Positions 14,865 through 22,298 of a stretch of 64,000 bases of DNA are shown here, piece after piece. The translations under genes were made by a program, and so were the position numbers. Each line of letters opens with the position of its first letter. The stretch's first letter is position 1. The notes beneath the pieces are model-generated. The model was not told where the DNA came from and ran no database searches. It saw nothing but the letters and a program-made list of their open reading frames with translations. This DNA comes from Dysgonomonas sp. 521. GTDB taxonomy: Bacteria > Bacteroidota > Bacteroidia > Bacteroidales > Dysgonomonadaceae. The stretch is taken from assembly GCF_010501055.1 (NCBI RefSeq), contig NZ_QVMO01000007.1, positions 18,262-82,261 of the forward strand. Reading direction: 5' to 3'.

Positions 14865-16031
14865 ATGGATACAATAAAACCCGCCAACCGCTTAAACTCA
14901 GTTGAAGAATACTACTTCGCAAAAAAGCTGAAAGAAGTAGCCGAAATGAATGCAGCCGGACTGAATGTTATCAGCCTGGGAGTAGGTAGCCCAGACCTGC
15001 CGCCTTCGGAAGAAACGACCAAAGTTTTGAATGAATATGCTTCAAAACCCGATACGCACGGTTATCAGCCGCATGTGGGTATCCCTGAATTCAGAAAGGC
15101 AATTGCCGGCTGGTACAAAAGGACATACAACGTCACGTTAGACCCTGCCAAGGAGGTACAGCCGCTTATCGGTTCCAAAGAGGGTATCTTGCATATCTCG
15201 ATGGCTTTCCTCAATCCCGGCGACGGCGTACTGGTACCTAATCCGGGCTATCCTACATATAGTTCTGTAAGCAAGCTGGTAGGCGCTAATATCATAAACT
15301 ATGACCTGGACGAAAACAGGAACTGGCAACCGGATTTCGATGCATTGGAAAAAATGGATTTATCCAATGTGAAGCTGATGTGGATTAATTACCCGAATAT
15401 GCCTACCGGGGCTAATGCCACCCCCGAATTATTCGAAAAGATTGTAGCCTTTGGCAAAAAACACAATATCGTTATCGCGCATGACAATCCTTACAGCCTT
15501 ATACTGAACAAGAAACCATTGAGTATATTTCAGGTGGAAGGAGCAAAAGATGTTTGCATAGAGCTCAACTCGATGAGCAAGTCACATAATATGCCGGGGT
15601 GGCGTATCGGAATGCTTGCATCCAATGCACAGTTTATACAATGGATTATGAAAGTGCTGACCAATATCGAAAGCGGTATTTTCAAGCCTATGCAATATGC
15701 AGCAATTGCAGCCCTCAACAATTCACCGGAATGGCACGAAGAAAACAATATAAAGATATACGCCGGTCGCCGCCAGTATGCCGAAGCCATTATGAACCAA
15801 CTGGGCTGTACTTTCGACAAGAACCAGTCGGGCATGTTCCTGTGGGGCAAAATCCCCGCACATTACAAGGGCAGTGAACAACTAGCCGATAAGATGCTGT
15901 ACGAAGCGAAAGTATTCCTTACTCCCGGATTTATTTTCGGGGATAAAGGAGAGCGCTATATACGCATATCGCTTTGTTGCAACGAAAAGATGCTGAAAGA
16001 GGCATTGGAGAGGATAAAAGAAGCCCCCTAA
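14865..16031 (+). CDS. Class I/II pyridoxal-phosphate aminotransferase (aromatic pathway)
   Basis: The 388-residue protein is a fold-type I aminotransferase. It has the N-terminal SLGVGSPDLPPSEE, the PLP phosphate loop GSKEGILHIS, the NYPNMPTGA and HDNPYS motifs, and the PLP lysine in SMSKSHNMPGWRIGM. It resembles LL-diaminopimelate/aspartate aminotransferases, but its position between pheA and the DAHP synthase points to transamination of phenylpyruvate and hydroxyphenylpyruvate. The last residues, KEAP and the TAA, come from a GCCCCCTAACCCCC repeat, so the natural C-terminus may have been altered slightly. Start at 14865 follows the inverted repeat by 5 bases. Confidence 0.9.
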   Translation: MDTIKPANRLNSVEEYYFAKKLKEVAEMNAAGLNVISLGVGSPDLPPSEETTKVLNEYASKPDTHGYQPHVGIPEFRKAIAGWYKRTYNVTLDPAKEVQPLIGSKEGILHISMAFLNPGDGVLVPNPGYPTYSSVSKLVGANIINYDLDENRNWQPDFDALEKMDLSNVKLMWINYPNMPTGANATPELFEKIVAFGKKHNIVIAHDNPYSLILNKKPLSIFQVEGAKDVCIELNSMSKSHNMPGWRIGMLASNAQFIQWIMKVLTNIESGIFKPMQYAAIAALNNSPEWHEENNIKIYAGRRQYAEAIMNQLGCTFDKNQSGMFLWGKIPAHYKGSEQLADKMLYEAKVFLTPGFIFGDKGERYIRISLCCNEKMLKEALERIKEAP

Positions 16032-16046
16032 CCCCCGCAGGGGGAA
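16022..16046. repeat. GCCCCCTAACCCCC repeat providing the aminotransferase stop codon
   Basis: GCCCCCTAACCCCCGCAGG starts inside the gene and its TAA is the stop codon. The same word occurs at the ends of pheA, serC and between murB and murA. Confidence 0.65.
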
Positions 16047-16127
16047 TTTCTCTTCTATGAATGAAATGATTTTTAATTTATCTATTATAGGGGTTGGGAG
16101 CGCCCACCCCAATAAGATGCAAAGTAG

Positions 16128-16210
16128 AAAAAGTAACAGATAAAAACAGGCAAAAAGATGTCACTTTTGTCACTTTTTAGCATAGTACATGACAAAAAAT
16201 ATTTCACATA
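16128..16210. repeat. Dispersed GTCACTTTTGTCACTTTTT repeat, copy 1
   Basis: AAAAAGTAACAG is followed by AAAAAGATGTCACTTTTGTC and, further on, AGTACATGACAAAAAATA. Related copies are at about 32755-32820, 33344-33386 and 58968-59020. The GTAAC...GTCAC wording gives weak dyad symmetry. It is non-coding. Confidence 0.5.
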
Positions 16211-16216
16211 CATTTA

Positions 16217-16274
16217 GAAACTGTTTTATTCCTACAAACCATCATAAGATTTGCTATAAAATTTAAACAGTTAC
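16217..16274. mobile_element. 58-bp deletion derivative of the MITE-like family
   Basis: GAAACTGTTTTATTCC at the left and ATAAAATTTAAACAGTTAC at the right are family ends, and TTA flanks both sides (16214-16216 and 16275-16277). The right arm GATTTGCTATAAAATTTAAA matches the 235-bp subfamily. It lies 30 bases before the DAHP synthase gene. Confidence 0.65.
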
Positions 16275-16304
16275 TTAGAATAATCAAATAAACAACGAAT
16301 CAAT

Positions 16305-17366
16305 ATGAAACTAGAATCAATTTTATTACCGGGTATCGACCCCAAACGCCCCCTTGTGATTGCCGGCCCATGTAGTGCCGAAACAGAAGAACAAGTAATG
16401 AACACAGCCAAACAACTGGCTGCCGATGGTATAAAAATACTGCGTGCCGGAATATGGAAGCCCCGCACCAAGCCCGGTGGTTTTGAGGGAGTTGGCAGCG
16501 AAGGGCTGGCATGGCTGAAAAGAGTAAAGCAGGAAACAGGCATGTACGTTTCTACCGAAGTTGCCACGCAGAAGCACGTTTATGAAGCCCTCAAATACGG
16601 AATAGATATGCTTTGGATAGGTGCACGTACTACAGCGAACCCGTTTGCCGTACAGGAAATAGCGGAAGCCCTTCAGGGTGTGGATATCCCCGTATTGGTA
16701 AAGAACCCTGTAAACCCCGACCTTGAACTTTGGATAGGTGCGCTGGAACGCCTGAGCAACGTAGGGCTGACCAAAATAGGAGCAATACACCGCGGGTTCA
16801 GCTCTTATGATAAAAAGATATACCGTAACCTGCCCCAGTGGCATATCCCAATCGAGCTTCAACGCCGATTTCCAGACCTGCCGATTATCTGCGACCCAAG
16901 CCACATCGGAGGAAAACGTGATTTGATACAACCTTTGTCGCAGCAAGCTATGGACCTGAATTATGACGGACTAATCATAGAAACTCACTGCGACCCCGAA
17001 AACGCGTGGAGTGACGCGGCTCAACAGGTAACTCCTGCCCGGTTGAAAGAAATACTGAGCGCACTGATTATACGTGATGGCAAACAATCTACAGAAGACC
17101 TGTCTGACCTACGTAAGCAGATAGACGAACTGGACGACCAGTTGCTCGAACTTCTGGCAAAACGTATGCGCATCTCCTGCGAGATAGGGACATTCAAGAA
17201 AGAACACAATATGACTGTCGTTCAGACCGACCGCTATGATGAGATATTACAGAAACGTATCAATCAGGCCGAAAACATGGGCATGAATCCTGATTTTATG
17301 CATACAGTTCTGGAGGCGATACACGAAGAATCTGTAAGGCAACAGGTCGTAATTTTGAACAAGTAA
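16305..17366 (+). CDS. DAHP synthase fused to chorismate mutase (AroQ type)
   Basis: This 353-residue protein is bifunctional. Residues ~1-260 are a type I-beta DAHP synthase (LVIAGPCSAETEEQV, ILRAGIWKPRTKPGGFEG, WIGARTTANPF, IHRGFSSYDKK, CDPSHIGGKR, IETHCDPENAWSDA) joining phosphoenolpyruvate and erythrose-4-phosphate. Residues ~265-345 are an AroQ helical chorismate mutase (LRKQIDELDDQLLELLAKRM, then IGTFKKEHN and DRYDEIL). It therefore makes the first step of the shikimate pathway and the branch-point step to prephenate. The fusion is common in Bacteroidota and the mutase domain may mediate prephenate feedback. tyrA begins 10 bp later. Confidence 0.95.
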   Translation: MKLESILLPGIDPKRPLVIAGPCSAETEEQVMNTAKQLAADGIKILRAGIWKPRTKPGGFEGVGSEGLAWLKRVKQETGMYVSTEVATQKHVYEALKYGIDMLWIGARTTANPFAVQEIAEALQGVDIPVLVKNPVNPDLELWIGALERLSNVGLTKIGAIHRGFSSYDKKIYRNLPQWHIPIELQRRFPDLPIICDPSHIGGKRDLIQPLSQQAMDLNYDGLIIETHCDPENAWSDAAQQVTPARLKEILSALIIRDGKQSTEDLSDLRKQIDELDDQLLELLAKRMRISCEIGTFKKEHNMTVVQTDRYDEILQKRINQAENMGMNPDFMHTVLEAIHEESVRQQVVILNK

Positions 17367-17376
17367 ACACCCGGAT

Positions 17377-18159
17377 ATGAAAATACTAATACTCGGAGCC
17401 GGAAAAATGGGCTCCTTCTTTACAGATGTACTTAGCTTCGATCATGAGGTTGCTGTTTTTGACATTGACCCCAAACGGCTGAGATTCGTATACAATGTGG
17501 TGCGAATGAGCAATCCGGAGGAAATAAGGGACTTTAATCCGGAAATCGTCATCAATGCGGCAACTGTAAAATATACGATACAAGCATTCGAAATGGTCTT
17601 GCCATATCTGGACGAAACCTGTATATTATCCGACATAGCGTCTGTAAAGACAGGGCTGAGAGAATTCTATAAAAAGACAGGAAGGCCTTTTGCCTCTACG
17701 CATCCTATGTTTGGGCCTACTTTCGCTAATCTGACCGATTTAAGTACACAGAGCGCGATAGTGATATCAGAATCGAACCACTGGGGGAAGATATTCTTTA
17801 AGGATTTGTACAACAGCCTTAAACTGAATGTATTTGAATATACATTCGAAGAGCATGACGAAACAATCGCCTACTCGCTTTCCATCCCTTTTGCTTCTAC
17901 ATTGGTATTCGCCTCGGTTATGAAGCATCAGGATGCTCCGGGAACAACATTTAAGCGCCACATGAATATAGCCAAAGGGCTCTTATCGGAAGACGATTTC
18001 CTGTTGACAGAGATTCTTTTCAACCCCTACACTCCTGCTCAGGTAGAAGGTATACGCGCAGAATTGAAGCACCTGTTAGGCATTATTGAAAAGAAGGATA
18101 GTGCCGAAATGCTAAAATTCCTGACCAAAGTAAGGGCTAATATTGCCGAAAAAGTATAA
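17377..18159 (+). CDS. tyrA: Prephenate dehydrogenase
   Basis: TyrA oxidises prephenate to 4-hydroxyphenylpyruvate. The 260-residue protein has the NAD(P) motif ILGAGKMGSFF, the DIASVKTGL loop, the catalytic-site stretch FASTHPMFGPTF with the conserved His, and the SLSIPFAST helix region. It lacks a C-terminal ACT domain, in line with its short length. It lies 10 bp after the DAHP synthase-mutase gene and ends the operon at a strong terminator, so pheA, the aminotransferase, the synthase and tyrA form one unit giving both Phe and Tyr. Confidence 0.93.
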   Translation: MKILILGAGKMGSFFTDVLSFDHEVAVFDIDPKRLRFVYNVVRMSNPEEIRDFNPEIVINAATVKYTIQAFEMVLPYLDETCILSDIASVKTGLREFYKKTGRPFASTHPMFGPTFANLTDLSTQSAIVISESNHWGKIFFKDLYNSLKLNVFEYTFEEHDETIAYSLSIPFASTLVFASVMKHQDAPGTTFKRHMNIAKGLLSEDDFLLTEILFNPYTPAQVEGIRAELKHLLGIIEKKDSAEMLKFLTKVRANIAEKV

Positions 18160-18178
18160 CCAACTAATAATCAAACAG

Positions 18179-18216
18179 AAAGACCGCATTAAAACAATGT
18201 CCTCCTGCGGTCTTTT
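18179..18216 (+). terminator. Intrinsic terminator after tyrA
   Basis: AAAGACCGCA around 18179-18188 pairs with TGCGGTCTTT at 18206-18215, followed by T residues. It closes the aromatic operon. Confidence 0.85.
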
Positions 18217-18277
18217 CGCTCAAAGAGCATTCATCAACCTTACTTTAAAAACCACTCACGGTTGTATAAACCCAACC

Positions 18278-19051
18278 TTATTTCTTATGCCGGAATAGCC
18301 ATGCAGCTAAATCCTTTTCCTTAAATGCACTATCCCAGCTATTATGGTTAACGCCTTCGTATTCTGTATATTCCACATCACAGCCTAACGATTTAAGCGC
18401 TTTATAGATATCCCTTGAGTTTTGTGCAGGAACAACAGAGTCGTCGCTACCGTGGAAAATCCACACAGCGGTACTCTCCGCATACAGCGGCAGCTTGGTC
18501 AAATCAGCTCCTCCACATATAGGGAATGCCGCGGCAAATGTATGAGGCATTCTCCATATTAACTCTAATGTACCCATGCCGCCCATAGAAAGGCCTCCGG
18601 CATATACCCGGCTTACATCCACTTTACCGGACGAGAGCCAATTATCCACAAGGGCCATAAGCGTGGTCATCGGCTGTGTAGGCACATCAGACACCCCGAA
18701 TGTCAATGTCATCTTATCCGCTATCTGGTGCCTTACCACATTTGCCCAATAACTGTCTGCCGGGCATTGCGGCACTATTACGATGGCCGGATCAGACACA
18801 TGGAAGTTATCGATCAGGAATTGCTCCCCATGTGTCAGCTGTTTCTGGTTATCGTTGCCGCGCTCCCCTGCCCCATGCAGGAATAGAACCAAAGGGTATG
18901 CTTTTGTTTCATCATAATCCTGAGGGAACATTACCTTGTAGGGCAATGTGTACCCGTTTACCATAAAAGACGCGGGCTTGAACTGGGCATAGCCTAAAAA
19001 GGCATAGACGAGAAAAACGAATGTAAAAAGACTCTTCTTCATAGTTACCAT
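18278..19051 (-). CDS. Secreted alpha/beta-hydrolase esterase of the utilisation locus
   Basis: The 257-residue protein has a signal peptide (MKKSLFTFVFLVYAFLGYA, cleaved before QFKP) and an alpha/beta-hydrolase fold. The oxyanion region is LVLFLHGAGERGND, the nucleophile lies in GLSMGGMGT (GxSxG), the acid in HGSDDSVVP and the histidine in GVNHNSWD. This matches the feruloyl/acetyl-esterase-like group often called phospholipase/carboxylesterase or CE1-like in polysaccharide loci. It should act in the periplasm, removing an acyl group from the glycan; the substrate is unknown. It is the last gene of the locus, 28 bp after the GH43-like gene. M4 (MKKSL) is a likelier start than the first codon. 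Confidence 0.85.
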   Translation of the reverse strand: MVTMKKSLFTFVFLVYAFLGYAQFKPASFMVNGYTLPYKVMFPQDYDETKAYPLVLFLHGAGERGNDNQKQLTHGEQFLIDNFHVSDPAIVIVPQCPADSYWANVVRHQIADKMTLTFGVSDVPTQPMTTLMALVDNWLSSGKVDVSRVYAGGLSMGGMGTLELIWRMPHTFAAAFPICGGADLTKLPLYAESTAVWIFHGSDDSVVPAQNSRDIYKALKSLGCDVEYTEYEGVNHNSWDSAFKEKDLAAWLFRHKK

Positions 19052-19079
19052 ACTTTTAATATTGCTGCATTAAAGGTAA

Positions 19080-20840
19080 TTATAAAGCCTCAGTTCTTAC
19101 CCATTCCGACGTACCATTCTCATTTATAGCTTCTATAGCAAAGTAATAGGACTTTGTCTTATCCATACCCGGATAATAATATTCATTGGTATTGTGCACC
19201 ATTACACAATTGTACAGTTTATCGGGGTCTGTGCCAATATAAATATTATAAGCATAGGCATTATCTACAGGTTGCCATTTGAGCCAGCCGTTGCGCCTGT
19301 CCGTATCATCATTACGCAAAGCTACAAATTGCTTCACAGGCCCGGGCTTCTGTCCGGCACCATAGCCAAATACCCGAAAGCCTGATACAGCAAATTTACC
19401 TGTAGGCATGTGGACGTTCTCCATTTTAAGATAACGGGCTTCCACAGGTTTCTCAAGTTCTACATAATCATGCGGAACATCTTTTTTATTCTGACTCTTA
19501 TCTACTAATTTTTTCCAGTTTTTCCCATCCAGTGAGCTATATACGATATACTGATGATATATTCCGTGCTGCTTTCCCATAAATTCGGCATCCTGATCGG
19601 CATAGTTGATTTGGATACCGTGAACGGTAGACACTTCTCCCAAATCTGAGATCAGCCATTCGCCTTTACCGGCTGTTTTCGCGCTCCAGTATGTCTTTAT
19701 ATTCTCATCTACCAGATTGTTTGCAAAGAAAGTACCCAGCGTGGAAGAAACCTGAACAGGCTTATTATAGTTCAGGAGCATCCAGCCGGTAAAGCGGCTT
19801 TCCTGGTGGTCTGCCTTACCATTGGAGATATAATGCGGATAATCTCCGAATGCTGTATTGCAATACATGACATCGTCTTTGTCGAACCCGGCAGGCCATA
19901 TACCGATACGGCGTTCAAAGTTATTTTTCACATTGATAACCATTGTAGATGTATGCCAGTAATTACCCCAGTTATCCTGAAAGGTTGCGCCATGACCTGC
20001 TCCGCGGATAAATCCGCCGGCCTTCATACTGAGTGGCAATGAGACATGCTCGAAAGGCCCGAGAGGATTATTACCGATGGCGACACCATCGCCATAATGG
20101 CTGAATTCTGTTCCGGGACCTCCCCACTGCAAGTAGTATTTACCATTGTGCTTAGTCATCCATGCCCCTTCCATAAAAGGCTTGAGGAATGTATTGTCCA
20201 TGTGTTCGCCAAAACGGTGCCACCCTATTTTATTATCATCCAGAAGCAGCATTTCTTTACGTGTACCTATAGGGCGAAAGGTTTTCCTGTCCAACTCTAT
20301 CCCATACAGGGGGTATGTATTACTGCTGCCGTTGTACATATACAGGCGGCTGTCATCATCTACGAAGAAAGCCGGATCCCAGCCTCCTATATCGAAATGC
20401 TCGACAGCCTTAGACCATCGATTTTCTTTGGGGTTCGTACTTACCCATATAGGGAATAGCCGTGAATATGTGGAGCCGAACACACACAGGGAATCGCCTT
20501 GCACCCATGCGGCCGGAGCGCAGAGGTCGTCCCATTTATTAGGGGTATTGTCAATGGCCTCCTGAGTAAGGAAACGGCGTGAAACGAAGTTCCAGTTGAG
20601 CATATCGCTACTCCACCAATATCCGCTCTGATTGGTGGAGAAAAGATAATAATCCCCTTTATAATTTACAATTACCGGATCGGCGGAAGTCCTGTGTTTA
20701 CCCCATGTTACAAAATTGGGGATAGGACCATAACCATAATCTACATTGACGGGATTACAATATGTCTTTTGCTGAGCCGACAGGCATAATCCTGAAGAAA
20801 GCAGGATAACAAGAAATAATATTCGATAAAGATCTTTCAT
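19080..20840 (-). CDS. GH43-like glycoside hydrolase with F5/8C and fibronectin-like domains
   Basis: After a signal peptide (ending CLSA-QQK) the 586-residue protein has a five-bladed propeller domain to about residue 330. The catalytic-base stretch SADPVIVNYKGDYYLF and WDPAFFVDDDSRLYMY are characteristic of GH43 and its relatives. Next is an F5/8-type C (discoidin) domain (about 355-480, with VSTVHGIQINYADQDAEF and ARYLKMENVHMPTGKFAVSG), and a fibronectin type III-like C-terminal domain (about 490-586). It should be periplasmic or on the cell surface and attack a side-chain or linkage of the target glycan. The exact subfamily and substrate are not known. Confidence 0.85.
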   Translation of the reverse strand: MKDLYRILFLVILLSSGLCLSAQQKTYCNPVNVDYGYGPIPNFVTWGKHRTSADPVIVNYKGDYYLFSTNQSGYWWSSDMLNWNFVSRRFLTQEAIDNTPNKWDDLCAPAAWVQGDSLCVFGSTYSRLFPIWVSTNPKENRWSKAVEHFDIGGWDPAFFVDDDSRLYMYNGSSNTYPLYGIELDRKTFRPIGTRKEMLLLDDNKIGWHRFGEHMDNTFLKPFMEGAWMTKHNGKYYLQWGGPGTEFSHYGDGVAIGNNPLGPFEHVSLPLSMKAGGFIRGAGHGATFQDNWGNYWHTSTMVINVKNNFERRIGIWPAGFDKDDVMYCNTAFGDYPHYISNGKADHQESRFTGWMLLNYNKPVQVSSTLGTFFANNLVDENIKTYWSAKTAGKGEWLISDLGEVSTVHGIQINYADQDAEFMGKQHGIYHQYIVYSSLDGKNWKKLVDKSQNKKDVPHDYVELEKPVEARYLKMENVHMPTGKFAVSGFRVFGYGAGQKPGPVKQFVALRNDDTDRRNGWLKWQPVDNAYAYNIYIGTDPDKLYNCVMVHNTNEYYYPGMDKTKSYYFAIEAINENGTSEWVRTEAL

Positions 20841-20907
20841 GGCATTTATTAAAAGAAACAGCCTGAAGGCTATACATTAGGGAATAGCCCCCAGACCTAC
20901 AAAATAT

Positions 20908-22266
20908 TTAATTTAAAGAAGGCGATTCGAATCCCAGCCTCCTAAGTCCTTTCTGAACATCGGGATGACTCATAAAAAGTTTCCAGATCAACTGTGAACG
21001 GTAGTTTTCTATCATTACGGCAACAGGCCCCTGATCGATAGCCAGATAACGCTGAGGATACCAGTTGTCCGTTTCGCTGAACGCGTCATAGAAGCCGTAT
21101 TGTCCCCATACCTTATCTCCCATGCTATACAACTTACGCATTACCTTCATCGATTCTTCGGGTGTATAAACGATAGAAGATAACGCCGCTGTAGGGGCTA
21201 TAACCCCAAGGTCTCCCTTCTCGTCCGGCTCATGGGCCGAGTATCCGTTGACGGAGTAACTGGCAGTCAATCCCCAGCAGTCTTCGCCATAGCCTTTGTA
21301 ACCTTTCGGATTACTGATACAATACGCCCTGTTGATAAGTGTATAGTTCTTCATTTCCTGAAAATAGTCGGCATATTTATCCTTCAATCCGGTCGGATTT
21401 AATCCGAGGAATGAGTAATGAGCCCAGAACAAAGGCCCTACGCCACTATTGCTTTGGTATCTCATATTCAGAGTATAATCCTGAAGCTCGTGCGGCCCTA
21501 TTATCTTTCCGTTTTCAGCCCAGCCTTCATGATATACCTCAGCAGGAGTACCATGAGTAGGAGAACAGGCAGCAAGGATATACGTAATCAGGCATTCATT
21601 ATAACCACGGATAGGGAAGTTCATATCCCACGAATGGTCGGGGCTCCAGTGCCAGTACAATACGTTTTGTCCGTTACGGTGCCAGTTCCAGTCCACATTA
21701 CGCCATATTTTATCTATACGCGCGGCAAGAGCTTTTTCAGCTACAGAACCGCTGATATAATACTGATGCGCTACCAGCAAGCCTTGCAAAAGGAAAGACG
21801 TTTCAACGAGGTCTCCCCCATTGTCCTTATCGCTGAATCCTTTTACTTTTCCTGTTTCGCCATCCCACCAATGCGGAAATACGCCATGAAAAGAATCAGC
21901 TTTCTCAAGAAAAGAGACTATCCGGGTCAATCTTTCGAGCCCCTGCTCGCGCGTCACAAAACCTCTGTCTATTCCGGCAACGATAGCCATTATGCCAAAT
22001 CCGCTTCCGCCCGATGTAACAACATTCTTATCGTTTTCCGGATATACACCATCGACATGAAAACGTTCGCGAGCCATCCCGCTCGTTGGCTCGGCTCCAT
22101 CCCAGAAGTAATTAAATGTTCTGTGCTGGACACTGTCAAGCAATGCGTCATCTGTAATGGCTAGCGCAGATCCGGATTGTTCCCCGGACGGGTTTTCCGA
22201 TTTGTTTTTACAACTGCTCACACCAAGCAACAATATTAAAATGAGGGATACATATATTGTTTTCAT
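20908..22266 (-). CDS. GH144-type 'glycoamylase' family lipoprotein, probable endo-beta-1,2-glucanase
   Basis: The 452-residue protein carries a lipobox (LLGVSSC, Cys at about 19) and the PF10091 glycoamylase fold: TFNYFWDGAEPTSGMARERF, VVTSGGSGFGIMAIVAGIDR, ETSFLLQGLL and GLTASYSVNGYSAH. The founding GH144 enzyme, from Chitinophaga pinensis, is an endo-beta-1,2-glucanase. The neighbouring GH3 gene fits that function. It should sit on the outer or periplasmic face as a lipoprotein and cut the chain to oligosaccharides. Assignment to GH144 rather than another PF10091 branch is inference. Confidence 0.85.
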   Translation of the reverse strand: MKTIYVSLILILLLGVSSCKNKSENPSGEQSGSALAITDDALLDSVQHRTFNYFWDGAEPTSGMARERFHVDGVYPENDKNVVTSGGSGFGIMAIVAGIDRGFVTREQGLERLTRIVSFLEKADSFHGVFPHWWDGETGKVKGFSDKDNGGDLVETSFLLQGLLVAHQYYISGSVAEKALAARIDKIWRNVDWNWHRNGQNVLYWHWSPDHSWDMNFPIRGYNECLITYILAACSPTHGTPAEVYHEGWAENGKIIGPHELQDYTLNMRYQSNSGVGPLFWAHYSFLGLNPTGLKDKYADYFQEMKNYTLINRAYCISNPKGYKGYGEDCWGLTASYSVNGYSAHEPDEKGDLGVIAPTAALSSIVYTPEESMKVMRKLYSMGDKVWGQYGFYDAFSETDNWYPQRYLAIDQGPVAVMIENYRSQLIWKLFMSHPDVQKGLRRLGFESPSLN

Positions 22267-22298
22267 TATATATATACTATTTTAATTCTTTTAAGCAT

